Part shown: positions 34,191-46,242 of the stretch, piece by piece
Numbering within the stretch: position 1 is the stretch's first letter
Layout of the letters: each line of letters starts with the position of its first letter
Source of the DNA: Malania oleifera
Taxonomy: Eukaryota; Streptophyta; Magnoliopsida; Santalales; Ximeniaceae
Reading direction: 5' to 3'
DNA: 64,000 bases
Assembly (NCBI RefSeq): GCF_029873635.1
Contig: NC_080423.1
Location: 90,007,191-90,071,190 of the forward strand
Position numbers and translations under genes: made by a program
The notes under the pieces: model-generated
Databases searched by the model: none
What the model saw: the letters and a program-made list of their open reading frames with translations, nothing else
Told to the model about the DNA's origin: nothing

Positions 34191-35440
34191 GACGAGGTGG
34201 CAGCAGAGAAGAAGGAGCTCTATATAGCTCTACAACTGTTCCACTTTCATGTTGGGCTGTCTCACTCATATCCTAATTAAATAGCTAATATGTGGGCCTG
34301 CATATACAGGGCCCAGACCCACCACATATTGTGGACTTTCAAGATATTTCATAATATAGTCCAAACTCCATCCGGGTCCATATCCAATTAGGAATAATTT
34401 CATCAGGGCTCTTCAAGCTTTGGGCTCAGAGCTGTACAAGCTCAAAGCCCAAAGTGCAAAGCCCACAGCTGCAATTCTTTAATAGTTTTATTCTCTTCTT
34501 CTCACACTGCTCATACGTCCTTGTAGCATGCACCAAACCATCAGCCATGATAAACCCGTTTTCAGCTTTAAAGAACTTCTCTAATTCATCAAGAGGATTA
34601 TATTTTCCAAATCGCAAACCTCAATTGGCCATAACCTCTCGCTGTCAAAGCCTCTCCATTTCTCTCTCTGTAGTCACAGTCAGGCAAGAGCGTGGCAGGA
34701 GTCGGGAGGTGCAAGCGCAGCCAAGGGGCATATGACTTTTGCTGGAATATTCAATTATGGTTTGTCCTATATATTGCCCAGGACAAAAGCAAGAATGTTA
34801 TTCGACGACCACGATGACAATCGTCGAACACGACTGCTACTACTAACTTGGTCCCTGCAGCAGAATGGTCCTGCCTCTCCTTCCTTCCTTCACGTTTCTT
34901 TCGGTGCACTCAACGACGTATTCGTCCCGCCCCGGCCCCGGCCCCTTTCCTTTTCTTTCCTTTTGGCTTTTTTCTTTGTTTGCATTGTATTCTTTTCAAC
35001 AGATCGAAGAAGAGAATTTTATCAAGCAACGACTTGACTGCTGCTATGGCGACTGATCCACTATGGGTCTCTGCATGCATGCCTACTTATGTTTTTTTCG
35101 CTCATACAACTTATCTCCATTTCAGATTGTATGTGTATATGTATAGGGTGATCTCCAATAGCTAGCTTATGTCCAAAGTAATTAAGTTGACATCAACGGT
35201 GGAAGGCAGTCTGGCAGTGCATGCATGGTGTTGGGAAAGACACGCAGCCTGCTGAACTCCCTCACATTGCCTATCGCTTTTTGAGCTTTCCTTTTGGTTC
35301 TTTCTTCGATCTGCTTCTGACCCTACTAATGATCTCTTGATGTGGAGACTTGTTTTGTGGCTTACCTGATGAGGTTTATTGACACTTTGGTTCGTGGGTC
35401 TTATCTTTTCTTCTCAAAAAATGGGTGAGTTGGGTACGAT
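34191..35440. other. Low-repeat region, possibly host sequence
   Basis: Base composition is more balanced than in the flanks and I find no transposon hallmark. A TATATAG motif lies at 34220. Short open frames on both strands are not recognisable as known proteins. Confidence 0.3.
34426..34617 (-). CDS. Unrecognised small open frame, possible gene fragment
   Basis: 63 codons without an ATG at the start (first codon TTG). The peptide includes RFGKYNPLDELEKFFKAENG and GFIMADGLVHATRTYEQCEK, which looks like ordinary globular protein rather than low-complexity sequence. It could be an exon fragment of a host gene, with an internal ATG at codon 24. I do not recognise it. It has no clear neighbours and could equally be chance. 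Confidence 0.2.
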   Translation of the reverse strand: MRFGKYNPLDELEKFFKAENGFIMADGLVHATRTYEQCEKKRIKLLKNCSCGLCTLGFELVQL

Positions 35441-35589
35441 GGTAATTATAATATCTTTTTCGGTTTACGAAATGCAATGAATAGAAAATAATGAAAATTT
35501 AATAAATTTTGTTTAAATTAACACAATTAATCTAAAGTCCAGAGGCTAAACTCATACTTCCAATTACAATATTCTTTAGAGTGAAAATT

Positions 35590-36262
35590 TATTTAAATTA
35601 AGAAAACTAAACAAATTGATGATGCGCAAAATTAAATTTTTGTTCATTGATTTACTAATTTTATTTTTTAATCCTTGACGTTCTTGATTACCAAACATGA
35701 AAAATAGTGAATTCTTTTCATATTTTATTTTCCTTTTCCTAATGTTTTCTAAGTTTCGAAAGGGGGTTTGTGTTTGATTTGGATTTGAGAAAAGAAAAGA
35801 AAATAAGAACATGTATTTTCCATTAATGTATTATCTCTATATTCCTTGTTAAAAATGTAAATATGTTCTAATATGATTAAATGTTGTTGACACGTGAGAC
35901 TAAATTTTGTTGATTGATTAGCTATATATATTTTTTTCATTTAAACCAGGGTTTGTTTGGATCAAGGATTTCGTTTGGAAAAAAGAAAAGAAAGAAAAAT
36001 AAGGAAGAAACTCATTTTCCCTTATATTTTCTTTCTCTTGATCTATTAAATATTATCAAAAATAAAAATTTACTTTAATATAACTAAAAATTAAGAAAAA
36101 CTAAATATTAATTACGTGTAATGCCAAAATTTTGTTCATAAATTTGATGTCTTTTTTATTTTCTTCCTCACTTTCCTTGATAATCAAATATGAAAATGTG
36201 GGTTTCTTAATATTTTCCGTTCCCTTCCCTAATACTTTCCAAGTTTTAAACGGAGCCTTAAT
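35590..36262. repeat. Cluster of diverged direct copies of a short AT-rich element
   Basis: Right halves at about 35590-35766 and 36085-36258 match each other (TTGTTCAT, TGAxxxxTTTTTTATTTT, AAATATGAAAA, CCTAATxxTTTCxAAGTTT). Left halves at about 35766-35880 and 35945-36090 also match (GGGTTTGTxTxxATxxxGA, AAAAGAAAAGAAA). The ends GGGTTTGTTTGGAT and AAACGGAGCC are partly inverted repeats, so this may be a MITE family with one intact and one partial copy. Confidence 0.5.
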
Positions 36263-37303
36263 AACCAAATATGAGAAAAAATAGATAAATTCTTTCATAC
36301 TTTTTTGTTTCTCAATTTTTTAAAGCTATAAATGGGTTAAAGGACATAAAATTTGGGCAACCTTCCACACCTAGTCAAAACCCTAGTCTCCCTTCAGCAT
36401 ATACACCTTAATTTATACAATTTTTCAATTCAAAGAATCATTCATGATTAGTAATGTCTGGAAGTTTTTCAGAAAACCTAAGATAACATTTGATACAAGG
36501 GATGAAGATTGTCCGTCCATGTCTCATGTCTGTGTGTCCCCCGGCCATGCGTCTGAGTCATCCATACCCATTCATCAATGCTTATATTAAATGTGGTGAT
36601 TTTTGTGTGAATGCCAATGGGAAAGGAGACATGAAGGGGAGACAGGGCGGTGATATGTGCATGCAGAGTATTTAATTATTTGTGTGTTAAAACATTGACA
36701 TCAAATTTCGGATCATGCTTGGTAATTAAGATGGACTCCATTTTATAAGCACCAATTTTGGCCTCTTACTACTAAATATTTGCTGTTCAAGTCTTGAATA
36801 TGTAGTGAAATCGAGTACGTAGGTCAAGGTAAAACCCATTTTGGATGAGGTTTTGCGGGTCAGCCTCCTCACACACCAATTTACGAAATGGAAGATGTTG
36901 GGTAGGATTTTGATTTTGGATCCCCTGAAATTTGTCCCTAAAATTTGATCCCTAAGCATGTCTTTTAACCCTAAGGACATTTTATGTATTTAAAATTTGA
37001 GATTTTTATATTGAAGATCTCGAATTTATATAGGTATATTGATTTGTTATTTGTAATTATTATTCAATCTTTTTAACTCTTAATTGGGTTAAAAAAAACA
37101 AGAATATATTATGTTAAATTTATTAAAATAATATTATTGTGAGGTCCCTTTGATGGGTGTTGAAAGAAAAAGAAACTATTTAGTGATGATTGGACTCGCA
37201 ACCAATAACTTTATATCCTAGAGGTGATCGATCAGTTTTATTTCTAATGTCAAAAGGATAATCAACTCAACAGACTAAATTATACCTCTTATTTTCTTAG
37301 GAC
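36263..37303. other. Unassigned intergenic sequence
   Basis: No transposon ends or convincing genes. An open frame at 36490-36675 (+) has no recognisable content. Confidence 0.3.
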
Positions 37304-38699
37304 TGTATTTACTTTTTAAGTCCGATCACTGTTTTGATGTTGACAAAGCACTTGGATCTAATTAATATGTACACCTAGTGTTTGGACACGTTTATGATTC
37401 AGCACATACATGAGGTACAAGAGAAAGGGAAGCCTGAAGGACTTAATATACACATTATCAGGTGGATTCCATGTAGAAGAGTAAAGAAGAAAGAAGACAT
37501 TTGTTCATTTGATTTGTAAATGCATTTAAGCGTAGTTCTGGTCTGTAATTATGCATCACATGCATGATATGAATGCTAAGCTTAGAACATGACCACAGAT
37601 TGACCATAGGGAACCAACACTCTCAAAAACCTTTTTCATAACAGAAATTAAAATCTTATAAAGGTTTTGGGAAAAACTTTAGGGCCCAAATTAATCTTAC
37701 AAAGAAAAAGGTCGACAAACGTTGCATTTTTTAGGCTTAATTAAAAAGCCTTGGTCGACCGAACCCTTCACGTTTAAATCACCTCGATCACCTGAACATA
37801 CTTAAGGCTAAAAGTCAAATAGTTGACTATGCCTCGGTCGACCGACCAGAAAATGAATATAGCTTCCACAACCGACTGACCAGAAAATGAATATAGCTTC
37901 CACAATTGACCAACCTTTAAACTTGACTTCTCTACTGTCCCTGGGTGAGCAAACTTTTAGTTCAAATTTGCCTTGGCCGACTAGCCTTTGACGACCAGCT
38001 GACCGAACTTTAAGCTAGGCGATCGAAATCACGAAGGAAAGGAAAATCGCCCTAGGCCAGCCAACCAACCCCTTGCTCGGTAGACAGAACCCTTTGGAAA
38101 TTAAAAAAATGTACTGTAAGAGGACAGCTGACCGATGCCTTGGTCCGGTCGACCGAACCTCTTGGGTTCTGGCTTGTTTTTAATGCTATTCATGTTTAAA
38201 TTTTAATTAATATTTTCTAAAAATATCAAGCATGCCCCTAACAGTCGAAATCTTTCCAGACTCTATATATAACCCTTCATTACTTATTTTTTAACGATGA
38301 AATTAGAGAGAAAATCCTCCCAAGATAACTTTTGTTCTTTATTCAATTTTTATTCTCTTTTCAATATTCTTTTGAAAAATCTTTTTTAAAAGAGAGCAAT
38401 TTCATTTTGGGGATTCATTTATCATTTAAAGCACTTACTCTTATTTACTCTTTTATTTTGAAAATCAATCTTCTGAGAGTAGCTTAAAGATTCTTGCACA
38501 TACTTTTTTCTTGATAAATATCTTTTAGGGGAAATCTCATTCTAGCTTGTGAATCTTTTGCATTTTCATTGCAAGATTCATAAAGCTCATCTTGCTTTTG
38601 TTGCAAGAATCCATTTTTGTGCTTAACTCTAAAATCTCACATCATTTTGAAAAACATTTTTGGAGATTGCATTTAAGGATTTGAAGATCTTTTAAGTAT
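37304..38699 (+). repeat. Copia LTR H (+), interrupted at its 3' side
   Basis: Probable start TGTATTTACTTTTTAAGTCC, then TTTTGATGTTGACAAAGCAC, as at the starts of the other copia LTRs when read in sense. Dyad motifs GGTCGACCGAAC occupy 37749-38160. TATA box CTCTATATATAA is at 38261-38272. It is cut by a CACTA end at 38700. Confidence 0.65.
37749..38160 (+). promoter_or_regulatory. Dyad-motif array in copia LTR H
   Basis: About ten GGTCGACCGA-type sites, several decayed, upstream of the TATA box at 38261. Confidence 0.55.
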
Positions 38700-39124
38700 C
38701 ACTACAAAAAACTGGTTTTTAGTGACGAAAGTGTTAGTGATGGTTTTAGCAACCGTCACCAATACTTTCGTCACTAAAAAAAGGTTTTCCCGCTCAAACT
38801 ATCTCGAGAAGCCATTTTTCGTGCAAAAATTATCTCGGGAAAATATTAGAGACGATTCTTAGGGTATTAGTGACGAATGGAATTTGTCACTAAAAGTCCC
38901 TTATTAGTGACGATTAAATAACCATCACTACTTGTATTTATTAATAAATGAAAATAAATTATTTAGAAATATTAGTGAAAGTTCATAGGATTCGTCACCA
39001 ATAACTAGTTATTAGTGATGGTTTTTGAAACTGTTACTAATAGTCTTCTTATTTAAAAAATATGAAAATAATTTATTTAACACTATTAATGACGGTTCAT
39101 AGGATTCGTCACTAATAGCCATTT
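38700..39124 (+). mobile_element. 5' end of a CACTA transposon, truncated
   Basis: Starts CACTACAAAAAACTGG, preceded by TAT as possible 3-bp target duplication. The subterminal repeats TTAGTGACGG/CGTCACTAA follow to about 39124, where Athila gag begins. No matching right end is present. Confidence 0.75.
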
Positions 39125-39451
39125 TATTAGTGAACTTTGTGATGGATTGAGAGTGAGAGTGAAGGAGTTGCTGATCTGCTTAATGATCAACTTCAATGTT
39201 CTTAAGGGTTCTTAGTACCATCTCTTGAAATGTGACATATTTAGGCAGGGGTGGAGACAGCTACTGAATGGTTGATGATCTCGGGGCTGAATCAAGATGA
39301 TTTTGGAAATTTTGGTATGAGCGTGGAGGCAAAGCATTAGGGGTTTGTCGAGGTCTTTGGGGTTGAAAGCCCGGAGCTTGCGGCCTCCAGGAGAAGTTGA
39401 GATGTTGTTTCCACCCAGGGTTATAGGTATTCGAATAAGGGTCCTTCGACG
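39125..39451 (-). pseudogene. Athila-like gag, C-terminal part
   Basis: Read leftwards from 39449: SKDPYSNTYNPGWKQHLNFS, then WRPQAPGFQPQ, the post-zinc-knuckle region of Athila-type gag. The frame decays beyond about 39300. The upstream half lies at 48412-49495, on the other side of the copia complex. Confidence 0.75.
39447..39451. repeat. Imperfect target-site duplication, left (CGACG)
   Basis: Four of five bases match AGACG at 48407-48411. Confidence 0.6.
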
Positions 39452-39632
39452 TGTTAGCTTTGGTGTATTCCCAAGAGGGGGGGGGGGTGAATTGGAATTT
39501 AAAAATTTATCGCCTAGGTTAAACTAACCTAGCAGTAGAACATTCACAACCTAGGGTCTGTCTATGCAGTTCCAAATACGCAGATAGATACAACATGTGG
39601 AAATTAAAATCATGCGCAACATTCACGAAACA
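39452..39632 (-). repeat. Copia LTR A, U5/R remnant
   Basis: Begins TGTTAGCTTTGGTGTATTCC with an 11-G run. It matches LTR B/C up to CATGCGCAACATTCAC, then ends in about 50 bases of filler that repeats AAATTAAAATCATGCG. Confidence 0.85.
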
Positions 39633-39682
39633 ATGGATTTTACACCACCAAATTAAAATCATGCGACACATTCACCAACATT

Positions 39683-39911
39683 CATTTTCTACTGGCATAC
39701 AAATTCCCTTATCAATCACCTGTCAGACCCTCTAATTCACAGATTTTACAAATATGCTCATTCTAATTTTCCAGTGGGTGTAGTTTACACCACAAAATAA
39801 TGGAAGGCTGGAAAGTGACTGTCCCTCACCAAATGGGGATACACCAATGTGAGTCATCTCGATATTTTAGCTAAAACATTTAAGTCAATGCTATGAGGCT
39901 CTGATACCAAT
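39683..39911 (-). pseudogene. Copia internal fragment: gag start and PBS
   Basis: Matches 46008-46242. Contains the gag start (MSIFVKS, then a stop where the other copy has NWRAWQVI) and the PBS TGGTATCAGAGC (minus strand, 39898-39909), two bases from LTR B. Confidence 0.8.
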
Positions 39912-42046
39912 TGTTAGCTTGGTATATTCCCAAGAGGGGGGGGGGGGTGAATTGGAATTTAAAAATTTATTGCCTAAGTTAAACTAATCTAGCATTAGTA
40001 CATTCATAACCTAGGGTCTGTTTATGCAGTTCCAAATGCGCAAATAGATACAACATACAGAAATTAAAATCATGCGCAACATTCACCAATTATATACATG
40101 TGCAGTAAATATAAAAAGCAGAAATATAAACAAGGCACACGATATGTTATTGTGGTTCGGCCAACTATGCCTACGTCCCCGCCTCTAGTTCGCAAGCCTG
40201 AAGATTCCACTAATGGCTCACTTAACGGGTGGAGCGGCACCTAATACAATCAGGTCAATTAGCACAGGGTTGACCTCAACCTTAACCAGGTCAATTAGCG
40301 AGGCTGACCTTAACCTACACGCCTTAACAGGATGATGCACCTAACTTTCCCAACTGGGTCTAAGCCAATCCGAGACTATTCTATAGGGCTAGTCTCCCTC
40401 TTCAAGCCCTTGCATAGAAATACAACAATATTTGAAATACAATGAAATGGTACAATGATTATGCTTTCATGTAAAGCAGATGTGTATCCTAAATACGCGC
40501 AGTATACTTAATCAATCAAATGCACATCAACTATCTAGGTAAATGTAAGCTCAGTGATGTGTAATTTTGTACAAGCTACACTCAACAGGATATGATCGCT
40601 AATATACTCAAGAGTGTTCACAACAAGCAGTATCTTGGAATAAAAACTATTTCAATAGCACTTCAATAGTCCAAGTATACAAATCAAATAATCAAACTAG
40701 TTCAAAAAAATTTTTCTTAATGAAATAAGCACAATACTAGTTTGAAAATAGTTTGCTTGTTTAAAAATGTTTGCACAACAAAATCCCAAGCTATAGGAAT
40801 CTTTGCAATGACAATGCAAAGATCCTTAAGCTACTAGGCTTTTCCCAACACAAGATTTATCAAATGAAATCTGTGGGAAAACCTTGCTTAACTCCCCAAA
40901 ATCAATATCAATCAACCGAGTAAAGTAATGGGAGTGTGAGCAATACAAAGCAATAAATAAACACTCACAAAGTAAGATTTCTCAAGGGAATGAAGGTGTT
41001 TGAGTGTTATGGGATTGGAATGAACAAATAGGGTTTAGGAAATTTAAGAGAATCTTTGGCTAATCCTATTTGCTAATCACTACTAATTTTTGCAAATAAA
41101 CCCCTATATATAGAGAATGGGTAAATTATGACCGTTGGGGGACACATAGGATATTCTTAAATTGGTTAAAAAATTTTAGCAAAAATTAACCCTGTTTACT
41201 TAATTATAACCCCGATAAAAATTAATTTAACTCGAGAAGTTTGGGTGCCCGGTCTGAGGTTCGGGTGGCCTAATAGACTCAATTAAAAAGCGTTTTTAAA
41301 CAGTTCGGTCGCCTGGATAGAAGTTCGGTAGCCTGAATCAAAGTCAGTAGCCAAGCTATGTAACTTCGGGTGCCCGGTCAAATATTCAGTATCCCGAATC
41401 CATGTGTTTGGTCACCTGGGGTCCCTGTTGAACTAAAACGATCGGTCGCCCGAGTTGGTGAACTGTCCCTTTCGAGGCGTTCAGGCGTCTAAGGAAAATA
41501 AGCACATTAAAAGTTCGGTCGCCCGAGAGCCCTGGTCAACTGTTGACTAGACCATATTTCGGGGGCCCGAGGAATTTTGTACTCCAAGGGTTCGGTCGCC
41601 CGAGCTCTCTCAAGTTGCTTAGAAATATTCAATTTAAGCATAGATTTAACACTTATATATATATATATATATTATATGATATGTGTGTGAGTGTTGGGAC
41701 CTATAGTCATACTATGGTCTTTAGTGAGGCCGTTTTGAGATAGTCCCAAATATCCGACGTCAGTCGACTGAAAGGTGTCCTAAAGCCATTCGATCCTTAT
41801 GGTCATTCTACGGTCATTTTGAGCTTACACATACCTACATGCATGACATGTAGAGATTATTACAGACCGATAGAAATGAAATTATTACAGACCCATTAAA
41901 ATTACAACAAACAATAAATGTGTCAAGGTCTTCACTTCTCTTAAGGTTGCCGCATGTCATTATGAGACCTGCACACAAACTCGACAACCATTAAATACCT
42001 AAGTATTTGTTATCATCAAAAGAGGGTATGACCCATATGGTCAACA
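39912..42046 (-). repeat. Copia LTR B (shared middle LTR)
   Basis: 2135 bases, ends TGTTAGCTTGG and GGTCAACA. A PBS lies on its left and a PPT (AATCTCCCCCTTTTTGATG on plus) on its right. TATA region CTATATATAG (minus) near 41104; dyad array 41235-41610. Confidence 0.9.
41235..41610 (-). promoter_or_regulatory. Dyad-motif array in copia LTR B
   Basis: About twelve sites of the form TTCGGTCGCCCGAG or TTCGGGxGCCCGAA, upstream in element sense of the TATA box near 41104. Confidence 0.65.
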
Positions 42047-43219
42047 ATCTCCCCCTTTTTGATGATGACAAATACTTGCCTACTTCTCCCCCTTTTGGCA
42101 ACAGCAAAAAAGGCTAAATAAACTTTTAAGCATATAGGTAAATAATCATTTAAATATAGAAAATGTTTGGGAAGAGGTTTTTAGAAAATTCGCCAACATG
42201 CCATTTGAAAATAGAACATTTCCCAAAAATCTCTGTAAACAAGTGACCTGATTGAGTAAAACATTTTCAAAATATCCACAACAATCAACTCAAATAGTTC
42301 AGTATTCTCAAGGCATAGAATAGAGGTATAACTTTCAATCATTCAAAAATATAATAGGCTTACTTATACACAAAGAATGACAAAGATAACCTCAGCAATT
42401 AAGTACACAGACAATATAACTAGTTATTAAAAGGTTCAAATGACATGAAAACAACGATAGACCATAGGCATACACAAACCTTTTGCAATTGAAACATATC
42501 ATAAGACCCGTGGAGGATTTGAGTTAAAGGCACACGACATATGATACCAAAAACAAGGTTTGAGCATAAAAATAGTCTAACAGGTTCACATGCATTTCAT
42601 GTAAGATCCATAAACCAGTTATGCAATTAAAAATATATATGTATATATATGATAAATATCCCCCTTTGATATTTGCAAAAAGTACCGGGGGTTGCTTGCC
42701 AAAAACAAATGTAAAGATCATGCAAGCAAGCAACATTTTTATGGTTTTTGCATTTAAGTGCATACAAGAATATAACCAGAAAAATCAACCATAAAGATCC
42801 TAAAAATATAGCAAATTCAAAACACGGATCATATGGCAAAACACAAACACTTGTGGCAATATAAATATGCTTCAAATTTTGATTTTCAATAAAAACATTT
42901 CATTCAACCATATGCCACAGTGAGTTCACAATAGATCTAAGCTAAACATATTTGTGAGCATAATAAGATAGGATTTTAATTTTAGATGCTTCCCCTATCA
43001 ATTTGAATTATTGCTTAGATACTTTAACTACTTATACTAACCAAATATTGATTTCATTTTGCTCAGTAGTATAAGCCATCATTTTAAATCTTTTGAAATA
43101 AATATACTAGTAAAGATTAATTTACTCTTCTATGCAACCAGTATAGCTATCCCTATGTATTACACATGCATCAGAAAAGATATACTAAGGCATGAAATGA
43201 TACTCATAACCTAGAACAA

Positions 43220-43220
<1 letters not shown>

Positions 43221-43278
<58 letters not shown>
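43221..43278. repeat. (TA)n microsatellite
   Basis: About 29 TA units. Confidence 0.95.
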
Positions 43279-43281
<3 letters not shown>

Positions 43282-45029
43282 TAGACCATTAAGCACATGA
43301 TATAATGTTTAGGGTTTTCTGAAGAGCCTCGATATTTAAAAGATGAATTGATGCATATGAGATCATTATTCTCTTTCTCTAGGGATGGAGCTGGGATCCT
43401 CTAAATATGTGATGATTATGCAAGGATGAAAGTTTAATTATTCAACTGATTTTCACTCATCTTTTCAAAAAGATTTTAACGCTAATTTTATCATAATCAT
43501 CTTTAATACAAGGTTTTGGTTGGAAAAAAGACTTGTCGAAATTTCGGCAGCATGCCATCTATAAATCGGACATTTCCCAAATTTTCATGTACCAAAACTT
43601 GATAGATTCAAGCAATCAATTTAAAATAAATCAATTTGAGCATGCAAGAACCTATAATCTACTACCAGCATGCAATTCTCATCAACTGCATCCGTTATGC
43701 AGGAGACATTCTATACTAAGCATGCATTCCAGTAGTATAATCAATAGTCCATATAAAATGTAAACCATCCAACCAGATAACATGAACAACAAATGACCAT
43801 GGATAGTTAGGAATTCAATGAAGTACTCATATGGACATTTAGGCATAAAATAAGAATTATAAGAGCATTTTAATTTATATAACCATGAAGAATAAAAGCT
43901 CCCCCTCAATTATGTACTCCACTCATTTTATGCCATTTTCATCTCCAAATATTTTAGTCAAGGTTCCTAAGATTTTTCAATGGATTTTGGACTTGGCATG
44001 AATGCTTTAGGCTTATCGGACCAAAAAGTCACAATGAATATTCATTAAAGTGATAAGCCAATGTCTACCTCTTTTCTTATGATTCTCAATATGTGAGAGA
44101 GGCCCAAGTTCAAATGGCTTTTCAATTCAAACTGCATGTGCATAGGTTTACTTGAATTTTGTGCACTCATCTAGATTGAGACCTGCTGCAACCAACATAG
44201 CTATTCAACTCATCTCTACGTATATAAACCTCTAAAGGATATGACTTAATAATTTAAGAGCTTGTGAAGTGAAAATGAGTAAATACTCTTGACAATCAAA
44301 TTATCATTTAGTTCAGAAGAGTATTTAGAATGAGTGGACATTTTCAAAAATGTTTTCGTGCTTAGTAATCATGTCCATGCTTGGGCAAAGAGCATATAGG
44401 ATATGTGAGTGTTGTGAACAATGCTCTTCAGAGAATGGAAAGTATCCTTCAGATACGATCACATAGAGGAGCAAGGATACGAACGAAGGAATGGGTGAAT
44501 CTTTACCTGATGTGATCGTGGTATGGTAAAAATTTCCTATGGAGGATATAAACCAAAATTAGAGGATTTATAATTTAAGCTCAAAGGGAACTTTTAGATT
44601 TGACAGTGAGACTTGAATCCCCTAGTAGATGCCTCTAGTTTTGATCAAGAGAAAAAAAAATGTCTTTTAATAAGCACCATAAATGTTTGGAATTTATGAT
44701 CAATAGTTCTCTAAGCCTAGAGTGATGACTAAATATTTTATTAGGTTTTTAAGGCTTTTAGGATGAGTTTAGGATCAAATGATGCTTAATATATGTGATG
44801 TATTTCCAAAAGCTCAGTCTTATGCAATGGACACCAGTTGCTTAACTTAGAATGTTTATCTTTAAGCATGAGTTAAGCATTTAGAATTAAATATCAGGCA
44901 TAGATGCCATGTCCATTTGGAAGTGGATGTAGATACTAGGTTTATATATTTTAATCATGAATCACTCCCTAAGCCTACAATCATCATAACCCCTAAACCT
45001 AGGAACTAAGGGAAGATTGAAATATTTAT

Positions 45030-46092
45030 GTAATTTCTATGGGAACCCGAACTTCCTTAGATCCTACGGAGTTTGCCTTCATAATAACCCACATCATTTC
45101 TTTGTCTATACTTCTAGCATTTCTAAGTTGGATACGCCCTTTCATTTTACAAGATAAGCGAAATTTATATGCGTGTGATAGATTATGCTTACTTGTTTTA
45201 TTTTTATTTGATGACGTATGAGTGTGAGACTTAATATGAACCCTTTTAAAAACATTTATTTCTTTTGACTCTTTAGGGTTTATTATGATTATTCTTTTCA
45301 TATTCTACTTTGGGTGCACCTATAGAATAATCATCTATTTCCTTTTCTAAGCAGATAATTTTCAATATCTTCTTAATCTTTCTCTTCTCAAGGATAGCAT
45401 GATAATCTTTTAATTCTTTTATTTATTTATCCCATTATTTTCAATTTTCAAAAATGATTTCTGCTTAGGTATCTTAACTAGAAATTTATTCATTCTCAAC
45501 AAAGTCTTTTCTAGATTTTCAAATGATAGTATGCTTTTATTATTCAATTCAGCACATGATTCATCATAAGAATTAATGTAATAGTTTTCATATGAATCAT
45601 TGCATGCATGTTCAACAGGACTATCACAAAGATTATTAGATGATTCATTATATGATATGCTACAATACTTTCATAAGAATCATCGCATACATAATTAACA
45701 GTATTATTAACAGATGATTCAGCATGTGACACAACACAACATTCAGTATAAGAATAATCTATCGAGCTAGAGTGAGTATCATATACCTCCTTGTTGATTT
45801 CAAGCTCATGATTTACCTCCTCTTGATCATTTGAGCTTGGAGCATTAGGAGGAGTTACTATCTCCTTCTCTTGGGATTCTCCATATTTCTTTTCTAACTC
45901 ATCCCAGATTTCTTGTGCGCTACAACATGCCATAATCTCATGAAGAATGTTAGTACCTAAAGCATAGTATAGTAGATCCATGGCATATGAATTTGCATGC
46001 ATAAAATTAATGTCATTTTTTACTGGCATACAAATTCCCTTATCAATCACTTGCCAAGCCCTCCAATTTATAGATTTTACAAATATGTTCAT
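45030..46092 (-). pseudogene. Copia gag remnant
   Basis: From 46092 down: MNIFVKSINWRAWQVIDKGI, MHANSYAMDLLYYALGTN and CCSAQEIWDELEKKYGES. The last matches the copia gag (UBN2-like) pattern in which CxSAKEIWDxL is typical. A Ser/Asp-rich stretch with repeated HDSYE/ESS residues follows. The frame is lost near 45660 and traces of a Lys-rich part run to about 45030. The zinc knuckle is not visible. Paralogous copies lie at 52140-53198 and, more decayed, near 59790-59880. Confidence 0.75.
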
Positions 46093-46242
46093 TCTAATTT
46101 TTCAATGGGTGTAGTTTACACCACAAAACAACGAAGGGCTAGAAAGTGACTGTCCCTCACCAAATGGGGATACACCAATGTGAGTCATCTCGATCTTTTA
46201 GCAAAAACGTTTGAGTCAATGCTATGAGGCTCTGATACCAAT

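Larger units (their letters stand above)
42047..46242 (-). mobile_element. Copia internal region: gag remnant and long non-coding part, no pol
   Basis: PPT at 42047-42066 and PBS TGGTATCAGAGC (minus, 46229-46240). Only gag is recognisable, at the PBS end. The remaining 3 kb is non-coding, AT-rich, with clusters of CTCCCCCTTTT and the CGGCAGCATGCC block at 43540-43625. No protease, integrase, RT or RNase H motif is found on either strand. Confidence 0.8.

Noticed and set aside
34732..35165. Overlapping open frames of 63-105 codons (+)
   Set aside because: Three registers are open over the same CT-rich stretch, with no recognisable protein.
36490..36675. 61-codon open frame (+)
   Set aside because: Short, no recognisable content, no supporting context.
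33872..38699. Composite CACTA macrotransposon carrying the island
   Set aside because: The two termini are in the wrong order (right end first, left end second), so they are ends of separate truncated elements.
43221..43278. Long TA tract as a replication origin or matrix attachment site
   Set aside because: A simple microsatellite in a copia interior; no further evidence.
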